DNA from: Bufo bufo
Lineage: Eukaryota; Chordata; Amphibia; Anura; Bufonidae
Reading direction: 5' to 3'
Length of the DNA stretch: 64,000 nt
Assembly (NCBI RefSeq): GCF_905171765.1
Contig: NC_053393.1
Location: forward strand, 66,185,371-66,249,370
Positions 55,919-64,000 of this stretch are shown here, one piece after another (position 1 is the first letter of the stretch; the number at the start of each line of letters is the position of its first letter). A program made the position numbers and the translations under genes. The notes under the pieces are model-generated. The model was not told the DNA's origin and searched no databases. It was given only the letters and a program-made list of their open reading frames with translations.

Positions 55919-57357
55919 CACTCCTTGCCTGGTGTTACCATGCCCTATGACCAGCTGACAAGGAAACGCGCAATTGTCGTTGACCTCGTCTTTTATGATT
56001 GCTCCATATAAATAGATACAAACTATAGCCAATTGACCTGCTAGATCGGCATTTGGATCCAGTGTAAATGGCACAACAAAGACCCGTCCTAAAGGCAGAT
56101 TTTTAGTGGTGGAAAATTCCGCGACTGAAAATCAGTTCACCTTAAGGGGCTTGCAGAAATTCAAATAAATGGAACTGATTTTCAGTCGCGGAATTTCCTG
56201 CCACAAAATCTGCCGCGTGTGAAGGCGCCCTGAGATGTGGCCGTGACAGATCTCCTGCTGTCTCTCTAAGAAGCGGCACATGCAATTATTTTCCTACAAC
56301 TCAAAATGAGAAAATATTAAATATGATGATGACAAGATGCCTGACAGACGTCCACGGCCGCTGTGAAGAAGACATCTCTGTTCAGGCGCCACAGAGACAT
56401 TTCAACTTCATTCATTTGATTGTGCAATTTTTTTTTCCTACACTGTTCAAATAAAATCTCCACAGCCAGCGTTTTGCGCGTTGGGTTATAATTCGCTGGG
56501 AGGTTTTGTGGGCGCCATAGCTCAGGGGATAGCGCTGACTTTATTGCTTTTTTAGTTTTTTTTGTTTGCCGTCCGGCTTTTATTCGCTTAAAATAATATA
56601 TAATAATAAAAAGAAAAAAGCCACAAAACAAATGCGCAAAGTAATAAATTATCCTGCTTTTTTCCATTAGGAACGGAACCCTAATCATCATTTTATTAAA
56701 TGTCAAACATAATTGGATTCCACAAGCATTTTTGGGGCGTTATCGCCGGTTTCTTGACGATTCGGCTGACACAGAGTATTGCGGAGGAAAGCGTCGCTCT
56801 TTAATAAATCATTCTCAGTAATGGACAGCGAGGTGCTCCGGCTAATGTTAAAAAACAAACAAACAAAAAAAACGGTCATTTTGGGAAGCTGCCAGTTTCA
56901 CCCAGAATAAGAGAAGAAAAAAAATTGCAATCAGAGCCCGGAAAATAATAAGGGCTCAGGTATATTAGCCGAGCGAGCCGGACGTCAGGAGAGAATTTTT
57001 TTTCCTCTCGGAAAATCAAGTCGAATGTAAAAATAGGACACCCGTAGAGAGGTTTTTTCTCCATATCTACTGAAATAATGTCAGCTCGGATAGCTGAAGG
57101 GAATAAAAAAAGGTCACGTTACACCCAAAAGATAAGTACATCAGGACTGTGCTGAAGAAAAAAGACCGGACGACAAGGTTGTAGTAGAATCAGATTTTTT
57201 TTTTATATATATATTTTTTTAATTAAAGGAGCTTTTCTGTGATTAGAGGGGATTGCTGGTATTTTCATACCAATATCTGATCGGCACCCTGCACCTCTGT
57301 CATTCAGCAGAAGCTCCGACTACATGTGCATCTTCTGACCGCCTGACATAGACAGGT
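55919..57357. other. Mostly single-copy DNA
   Basis: 56100-56215 holds a small inverted pair (GAAAATTCCGCGACTGAAAA and TTTTCAGTCGCGGAATTTCC). 56513-56545 (CATAGCTCAGGGGATAGCGC) looks like the 5' half of a tRNA but has no B box. 56700-57060 is CpG-containing, repeat-poor sequence. 57200-57355 has a piece of the ATCTGATCGG foldback family. Confidence 0.4.
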
Positions 57358-57360
57358 TTA

Positions 57361-58505
57361 GGCTACTTTCACATCTGTGTTTTTGCTGGATCTGTTATGG
57401 ATTAGCAAAAACGCTTCCTTTAGTATAATACAACCGGTTGTATTATCTTTAAAACCATTGTAAGTCAATGGGCACTAGTGTTGATCGCGAATATTCTAAT
57501 CGCAAATTTTTATCGCCAATATTGGCACTTCGAGAATTCACGAAGATGTGGAATATAGTGCTTTAGATTCGTAATCGCCAGTATTCTAGATTTTTTTCAA
57601 TCAGTAACCTCCCTTCTTGCTTGTGGACCAATGAGAAGGCTGCAATGTCTTTGTCTGAGCTTAGCAACATCCCTAGCAACCAATAGGAAAGTTGCCTACC
57701 CCTTACTATATAAGAACCTCCCCAGCAGCCATTTTCTGCTGTTTTTTTGCAGTTCTGAGAGAGAGAGCAGTGACATTGCTGTGCTCTGTGCTTTCATCTG
57801 GATCCTATTCCTTATCCAATTACATTAGATAGTTAGTTAGCTCATATATATAATACAGTAAGTGGGAGATAGTCAGTGTAGGTTAGATAGTGATATAGTG
57901 TAGCTGATAGGTTCCAGTGCAGGGCGTTAGGTAGTGTGATAGAAATTACTGTTTCTCCGCTGTCCATACATACAGGCTACAGACACAGTGCTGTGATGTC
58001 ACAACAATACTTAGTGCACCAATCAGAAATATCTACTCAGACCTGATAAAATGTGAAGTTCCGCAAAAAATATGCGCCTCATTAGTGTCGATTTGCGCAA
58101 TCGCGAAAATAATGACTGAAGATCTCAAATTCTAGGATTCGTGAATTTATTGCGAATATTATGTGAAAAATTCATGAAATGTCGCGAAAATGAATATTGC
58201 CTATGCCGTTCATCACTAATGGGCACTGGATCTGCTTTCTTTTGTGTCCGAGAAAACGGATTCCGCACCATTGACTTGCATTATGTTTCATGCCGGATCC
58301 GTCTTGCTCCGCGTCCCATGACACAGTCCAAAATGCTGCTTGCAGCATTTTTCTGTCTGGCATGGGAACGCAACCATACATTCTGGTGCACTCCATTCCG
58401 TTCAGTTTTGTCCCCATTGACAAAACTGAAGCGTTTTTCTCTGGTTTTGAGATCCAATGACGGATCTCGATACCGGAAAGGAAAAACGCTGATGTGAAAG
58501 TAGCC
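57361..58505. mobile_element. PIF/Harbinger-like MITE interrupted by a hAT-type element
   Basis: Termini GGCTACTTTCACATCTGTGT and AAACGCTGATGTGAAAGTAGCC are inverted repeats, flanked by TTA (57358-57360) and TCA (58506-58508). With the 743-bp insertion and its duplicated ATGGGCAC removed, about 394 bp remain. It is related to 3327-3867. Confidence 0.75.
57476..58218. mobile_element. Non-autonomous hAT-type element (743 bp)
   Basis: It starts TAGTGTTGATCGCGAATATT and ends GCCGTTCATCACTA, flanked by a perfect 8-bp duplication ATGGGCAC (57468-57475 and 58219-58226). The ends are rich in CGCGAATATTC-like motifs. The interior has TATAAGAACCTCCCCAGCAG, which resembles a promoter or 5' leader, and no transposase. 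A fragment of the same family is at 31040-31226. Confidence 0.88.
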
Positions 58506-58710
58506 TCAGTAAATCAACCCCAATACTGTAGTTTTTGTCCTCCACCTTGACTCCTGAAATCACGGTCTGCATGCAGTAACTCTCATAACTACTACACTTC
58601 GGGGGAAAGATCTGAATCAATGTCAGGAAATATTTTTACACTGAAAGAGAAGTTCAGGTTTGGAACAAGCCGCCAGATGTGGTTGGGAAATCGACAGTAA
58701 GTGAATTTAA

Positions 58711-59688
58711 AGGGTGTAGGAAGGCGCAAGGGTCCGTCATTGACGGAAGGTACGTGTCACCGAGGTTCCTGGCCTCGGTGAGATAGGAATCAGTAATTTT
58801 GTGTGTCAGCGGCAGCTAGTGCTCGCTGACACTGTTTTACTTAGTGTGGCTGTAAAGCCAATCCGGGCCGGTTCTTATTGGGAGCAGCCAAAGAGCAGGG
58901 TGGGTGGCTGTTCCCCACGTCCAGGCCAGGTTTTGGGCTGGGGTTTGAAAACCCAGCCAGCAGCTCAGCTGGGGGTGGAATGAACCTCCAGGTGATAGTG
59001 GAGCGCTGTGTTTTTGGGAGCTAAGGAGGTCTACCATACTACAAGGCTGAGAGCTGCACGAGAGCCGCCTGCTGGGAGTCAGGCGCCCTAAAGCCTGCTG
59101 TGGACTGCCAGGTGATTTATGTTATTTTGGGAACTCTTGCTGTGTGAACTAACACCAGGACCCTGTAAAGCATTGTTTTCCTTTTCTGCCTTCTCTGTGT
59201 GAATAAACACTGGACTTTTGTTTTTTCAACCTTGTTTTTGCCTCTGTATTGCGTCCGCTTACCCTGCCTACCAGAGCAAATCCCTACAAGGGTTTTTCCG
59301 AGATTTTTTTTAATGATGATCTATCCTCTGGATAGGCCATTAGTATCTGATCGGTGGCGGTCCGACACCCGGGACCCCCACCAATTAGCTGTTTGAGAAG
59401 GCATCGGCACTCGCAGTAACACTGCGGCCTTCTCTTAGCTCACAGTCACAGCGCCGTACATAGTCGCTGTGCTTGGTATCGCAGCTCAGTCCCATTCACT
59501 TCATCATGGCAGAGCTGCGCCTAGGCCACGTGACCGATAAACGTGATGTCACTGACCTAGTGATAGCTGGAGAAGGCAGAGTTGCCACTGGGAGCACCAG
59601 TGCCTTCTCAAACAGGCACACCCGCCAATCAGATACTGATTACCTATGCAGAGGATAGGTCATCGGTTAAAATATCCCGGAAAACCCC
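58711..59688. mobile_element. TTAA-flanked palindromic element interrupted by an LTR
   Basis: Left end AGGGTTTTTCCGAGAT is read across the LTR; the right end ATATCCCGGAAAACCCC is its inverse. TTAA lies at 58707-58710 and 59689-59692. The arms include GATGATCTATCCTCTGGATA and GCAGAGGATAGGTCATCGGT, plus TCGGTGGCGGTCCGACACCC. It is about 400 bp without the LTR. Confidence 0.8.
58715..59288 (+). mobile_element. Solo LTR (574 bp)
   Basis: Termini are TGTAGG and CCCTACA. The 4-bp duplication AGGG lies at 58711-58714 and 59289-59292. AATAAA lies at 59202-59207, 82 bp before the end. It inserted within the first four bases of the TTAA element's inverted repeat. No internal coding region or second LTR is present. 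Confidence 0.85.
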
Positions 59689-59692
59689 TTTA

Positions 59693-60166
59693 AACATGCC
59701 TGTGATAAACACATGTGTACCCTAGACTGTAAAATTTCTCCAAAGTTTGGTCAGGATGCTAGACAGCCACAACTCTAAAGTCTAAGGTTTCAGTCACATG
59801 TGTTGGATTTGCATGCACTTCGGCATGTTATGTCTGCCTCTATCCCACTCCCTCGAGCTTGCATGGGTGCCACGTTAATTACCCTGTTCCATCTGTTGCT
59901 TCGCCTGTGTTCTTAAGGAGCCAGCATGATCGTCCAATTGCTGGACACTTTGGGTTATTTAAGGCTCCTTCCCTTAAGGGGGGTTGCATGAGCTTTAGGT
60001 TTTCTAGCATACGGTGTGCTTTTCTGTTTGTCTGCCCATGTACTGACCTCTGCCTGTCTACTGATTCTGACACTCCACTGTCTTACCAGACCTTAGCCTG
60101 TTTACCGTATTGATCATTAGTTGCCTGCCTGACCTTGGACTAGTTTCATTAATTCACATGTGCTCT
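59693..60166. other. No gene; CT-rich LTR-like block
   Basis: 59870-60150 has GACCTCTGCCTGTCTACTGA and TGCCTGACCTTGGACTAG, like the block at 19200-19460. It could be an old LTR, but I cannot set its ends. Confidence 0.35.
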
Positions 60167-60556
60167 CCAGGCACATAGCATGGTAGGGGTGATCCTGCAG
60201 TTTAAAATAATACCTTTCTCCTCACTGTTGGCCCCATGGTTGTTGATAAAATCATACTTTTTTTGCTGGCAGGCAATTTTGAGCACCAGGAGGCGGGCTT
60301 TTTCAATACAAGCAGCACTGTGCAACACCTACCGATGTCTAAACACCCTTCCTCCCCATGATTGACACCGCTAGACCTAGTCAAAGTCGTACTCTAGCTA
60401 TGTCAATCAAGGGTTGGGTTTAGATGTCAGTAGGCGTCGCATAACGGTGCTTGTACAAAAAAAAAAAAGCCCACCTAGTATGATTTTATCAACAACTGTG
60501 GCGCCAACAGTGAGGAGGAAGTTGCAGGATCACCCCTACTGGGCTATGTGCCTGGT
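60167..60556. repeat. Palindromic element
   Basis: CCAGGCACATAGCATGGTAG and GGGTGATCCTGCAG on the left face CTGCAGGATCACCCCTACTG and GGCTATGTGCCTGG on the right. Inner arms TTGATAAAATCATACTTTTT and AGTATGATTTTATCAACAAC pair as well. Confidence 0.75.
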
Positions 60557-60600
60557 TTAATAGGGGTGATTGGCGACAGAGCCGCTTTAAAGGGAACCTG

Positions 60601-60923
60601 TCATCAGGATTTTGTGCATAGAGCTGAGGACATGGGTTGCTAGATGGCCGCTAGCACATCCGCAATATCCAGTCCCCATAGCTATGTGTGCTATTATTGT
60701 GTAAAAAAAGAGATTCAATACATATGCAAATTAACCTGAGATGAGTCCTGTCCCTGACTCATCTCCGGGACAGGACTCATCTCAGGTTAATTTTCATATG
60801 TATCAAATAGTTTTTTTTACAAGCACACAGAGCTATGGGGACTGGGTATTGCGGATGTGCTAGCGGCCATCTAGCAACCCATGTCCTCAGCTCTATACCC
60901 AAAATCCAGGTGACAGGTTTCCT
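60601..60923. mobile_element. TTAA-flanked palindrome (323 bp)
   Basis: Ends AGGGAACCTGTCATCAGGAT and CCAGGTGACAGGTTTCCT are inverted repeats; TTAA abuts both (60597-60600 and 60924-60927). The arms are about 150 bp: GGTTGCTAGATGGCCGCTAG is mirrored by CTAGCGGCCATCTAGCAACC. The centre AGATGAGTCCTGTCCCTGAC forms a tight hairpin with its complement. Confidence 0.85.
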
Positions 60924-60927
60924 TTAA

Positions 60928-62170
60928 GACCAGATCACTATATAGGGGTTAAAGGTTACAACTAGGATATAGCCAGGATAATGCCCTTGGCTCTAGCCCA
61001 AAGTCAAATCGGTTGATTGGCACAAGGGTTCCACACCCACTGCCACTAACACATCACAGAGTCGGAGGTAAAATAGGCTTAAAAAAAAACTAATGATAAC
61101 CCACATCTTTATTTATGTGAATAAAAGTTTAAAAGTTTTCAAACCAGCACCTGGATCAAACAAGCCATGGAGTTATTCAATAAAATTATTCCGCATAGTG
61201 CAACCTGCTGTTTGTTGCTTCCCTCTTCTCTTGGTCCGCCCTGCTGAGGTGGTCGCACATGCTCAGTTCCATCCTTTAGCTGCCAGCAGCTTCTGGTAAA
61301 GGTTGTGACAGTTACAGGGAGAGAGCTGCAGCAGTAAGGGCACACCAATGAGAAAGGATGTCACGGGCAGTATCTGAATGCTAACCCACAGTAAGAAGGA
61401 AAGTAGAGATGACTGTTTTATAGTAGCCTTGGATCATCTAGAGGAAGAATATTTAGTGACAACTGCAGAATAAACAGGACTAAGAAGATTTGCCGTTGTC
61501 GCCCAGTGCATTCTTCAATTGGTGCTATGCAGCCCAGGCACATAGGTTATTATTCAGAAACCTATGAGTGAAACCAGTGATATCAGACATCATGACTATG
61601 GTCGCAATGCTTATAAGATATAGGATGTTTACCATATCATGTTGTGATAATTGGTTTGCATTGTTGGTGGATCATTTAAGGTCCGAATGTAGTGGTTCTT
61701 TCCTAGCAACAGACTCCGTACCAAAGCTGCAGTGTAAATACCTGGGACACAATCACAAGTGCCATGGAGGTCGTGCCTTTGTGTTCAGTGACCTTAATTG
61801 CCTGCCATCAGCATCTAGAATGTAAGGAACAATCCAAGAAAAGTGTGATTTATCATTAGAGGTTTGTATATGGTAGTGTAGCTCAGGTGAATACCTGATG
61901 AAGTTCCCGGAGGGACCAGAATGTTCAGACGCTCCTGTACTTTCCAGAACACACAAGAGAAAGAATTGATTGTTCTACTTAAGCTGCTTGTATCTAAGCA
62001 CCTGAAGATTCATACACAGACAAGGCAGCTTTTTATAGAAACAGGTCTGTTTTATAGGGCTCACAGTCCTAATAAGTTTATTCCAGCTGTGGAGATCTCT
62101 GGAGACGAAGGGACAAAACTTAGAACGACTTTCTGTTCTTTACTGCTCATTTACACACCATATGAAGTGA
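60928..62170. other. No recognisable feature
   Basis: Non-coding DNA. At 60970-61060 a short block (CAAAGTCAAATCGGTTGATT, CACACCCACTGCC) repeats sequence near 19580-19630. No gene is seen. Confidence 0.35.
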
Positions 62171-62174
62171 TTAA

Positions 62175-62492
62175 AGGGGTTATCCACAAAGGGCATTCAT
62201 CACCTATCCATAAGATAGGTGATAAATGCCTGGTCACTAGGACCCCCACCAACGACGAGAACGGGGGTTCCTCCACCATAGTCTGGAGAAGCTTCAATAA
62301 TAGGGCTGTCAGAAAAAGACAAATACAGCACATGCATGATGGCTCCATGTAAGCTACTTCTCAATGATGGAGAGGAGTCTTGGGGCCCCTGTTCTAGTGA
62401 TCAGTGGGGGTCCCAGCAGTGGACTCCCATTTGACAGACACTCATCACCTATCCTGTGGACAGGTGATAAATGGCCAATGTGGGTTAACTCT
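62175..62492. mobile_element. TTAA-flanked foldback element
   Basis: AGGGGTTATCCACAAAGGGC and ATTCATCACCTATCC on the left face GGACAGGTGATAAATGGCC and AATGTGGGTTAACTCT on the right. TTAA lies at 62171-62174 and 62493-62496. The interior AGGACCCCCACC and GGTGGGGGTCCCAG-like arms pair. Confidence 0.7.
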
Positions 62493-62697
62493 TTAAAATA
62501 AATAGTCCAGTGCTTTGTTATGCCTAGTGCAGGGCGAAACGGGACAGAGCATGACACTAGAACTCTCTTTGGTATTATTTTTAATTCATATGAGAAGCCC
62601 TGCATTACTGTGGATTAGTACTTTCTAAGTGCTCATTATTATTTTATTATTATTAATTATTTTTTTTATTTGGACCAAAAAATCGGAGTGGTAAGGA

Positions 62698-64000
62698 ATC
62701 AGGGCAGAGCAGCACAGTATACTCATAGTCAGGATACAGGAGCACAGTCAGGACAGAGCAGTGCAGTCAGGACAGAGGAGCACAGTCAGGAGAGAGCAGC
62801 ACAGTCATGACACAGCAGCACAGTATACTCATAGTCAGGATACAGGAGCACAGTTTGTACAGAGCAACACAGCCAGGACAGAGTGTATAATCAGAACAGA
62901 GGAGTTCGATTGTAGTAACCCAGAGTAGTACTACCATTACTACACCCGGCAACTGTCTTTAATAGTCTAACAATAATATCATCTGTGTATTTATTCCAGG
63001 TCCTCTAACACTGTTCATTCATAATATTGCTATGAAACTGTTATGTTGATATAATGTACCTGGTTCACCAGCAGGTGGCTGTGTATCTGGCAGAGAGAGA
63101 GAGATCTTTAGATAGATTGGAACTTACCATTCCATTCTCCCCCTTTTGTGCAGAAGTTGGCTAGTCCTGTTTCCTACCAAGGGAGCGGTTGCAGGACTTT
63201 CTAGTTTGTTTATGTTTATTCCAGTTTATATACGATAGTGGAGTCTATTGTTGGAAGCAGACAAGTCAAGATGGCTCAGTGAGGGGAATGGCCCCGACTC
63301 ATGCAGCAGGAGTCTCAAAAGGGAAGCAGCTCGTAGAGCACCATGACAGATACAGACAGAGTATCACAAGGGGGTCAACAGCCAAAGGCACCCCACTCAA
63401 AAGGTACCAGAACAGTCTTAAAGTTGAGCTACCAGACAGAAGCCAGAGTCTAGCACAGCAAAGAAATATAGAGCAAGGTATTCAAGTTTGCTTGCCAGTT
63501 TACCTATAAACCTGCTGGAACCAAGAGAAAGAACCGAATACTGTCTGAATGCAAGTTTATTCAAGTAAAGTTGTTGAACTTTCACCAAGTCTGGACTCGA
63601 CTTATTCTCCACCTCCTACAACTTTTCTCTTTATTGCTCCGGAGCCTAACCCTGGGGATCGATGGTATCCAGGTAGGAGCACCATGACACACACAAACTA
63701 TTAAGGAACACCACACCACTCGGCAATTCCCATAAACTTGACACACAGGCCCTGGGGAGTGGCCTGTTGCACAATCAGAACAGGGCAGCACAGTCAGTAC
63801 AGAGGAGCACAGTCAGTATAGAAGAGCACAGTCAGTACAGCGAAGCACAGTCAGTATAGAGGAGCACAGTCAGGATAGAGAGGCATGATCAGTACACAGC
63901 AGTTCAGTCAGTACAGAGGAGCACAGTCAGTACAGAGGAGCACAGTCAGTACAGAGTAGCACAGTCACTATAGAGGTGTATGATCAGTACAGAGCAGCAC
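62698..64000. repeat. Satellite of 19-20-bp units, interrupted by an LTR, running off the window
   Basis: The unit CAGAGGAGCACAGTCAGTA (19 bp) and close variants fill 62698-62910 and 63776-64000. In the left block, GTATACTCATAGTCAGGATA recurs about 105 bp apart (near 62718 and 62823), showing a higher-order period. The LTR at 62911-63771 splits the array. The array continues past base 64000. Confidence 0.85.
62911..63771 (+). mobile_element. LTR (solo), 0.8-kb family, copy 3, inside a satellite
   Basis: It starts TGTAGTAACCCAGAG and ends GGCCTGTTGCA. The flanks CGAT (62907-62910) and CAAT (63772-63775) are a 4-bp duplication with one mismatch. It aligns with 20780-21574 over most of its length: CCTGGTTCACCAGCAGGTGG, GTATCTGGCAGAGAGAG, AGTCTAGCACAGCAAAGAAA and GGAGCACCATGACACAC. 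An AGTAAA signal lies near 63565. Confidence 0.75.

Noticed and set aside
62698..62910. CRISPR-like array
   Set aside because: The short repeats are direct, contiguous and degenerate without unique spacers, and the genome is vertebrate. It is a satellite.

Overview
No host protein-coding exon, operon, rRNA gene or CRISPR array is recognisable. Every readable protein fragment belongs to a transposable element. The repeats look like those of a vertebrate nuclear genome, most probably a frog: five IR/DR or short-TIR Tc1 elements, an L2-like LINE, a V-SINE, several solo LTRs, many hAT and PIF/Harbinger-type MITEs, and many palindromic elements flanked by TTAA. The anuran assignment rests on repeat families I recognise from experience. 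It is an inference, because Tc1, V-SINE and L2 families also occur in fish.

Layout. 1-9.3 kb: a CTG-rich minisatellite; a solo LTR (TSD CTAC) split by a decayed Tc1; a three-level nest (TTAA palindrome > Tc1 > Harbinger-like MITE); a 1.65 kb hAT-type element with a 76-bp minisatellite and a perfect 8-bp TSD; and a V-SINE split by a solo LTR. 9.3-20.4 kb: a 1.7 kb hAT-type element with 188-bp tandem repeats, a small hAT MITE, a Tc1 with an uninterrupted 334-codon transposase (15270-16274), a deletion-derivative Tc1, and a CpG-rich MITE. 20.7-31.2 kb: the first copy of an 0.8-kb LTR family, TTAA and hAT elements, and a broken L2 LINE whose 3' part lies in the opposite orientation to its endonuclease/RT part.

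31-49 kb: tandem repeats, a hAT-like element carrying a tRNA-like sequence, long stretches without recognisable features, a decayed Tc1 with recognisable DDE motifs, and a 180-bp tandem duplication. 49-64 kb: palindromic MITEs (two carry ZNF143/THAP11-like motifs), a near-perfect 185-bp palindrome, two more copies of the 0.8-kb LTR family, another solo LTR inside a TTAA element, and a 19-bp-period satellite that is interrupted by an LTR and runs off the window end.

The target-site duplications give relative insertion orders at several nests: V-SINE before LTR at 8.0 kb, TTAA element before Tc1 before MITE at 3-5.7 kb, LTR before Tc1 at 0.8-2.9 kb, Harbinger-like before hAT at 57.4 kb, TTAA element before LTR at 58.7 kb, and satellite before LTR at 62.9 kb. 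The only apparently complete gene is the Tc1 transposase at 15270-16274.
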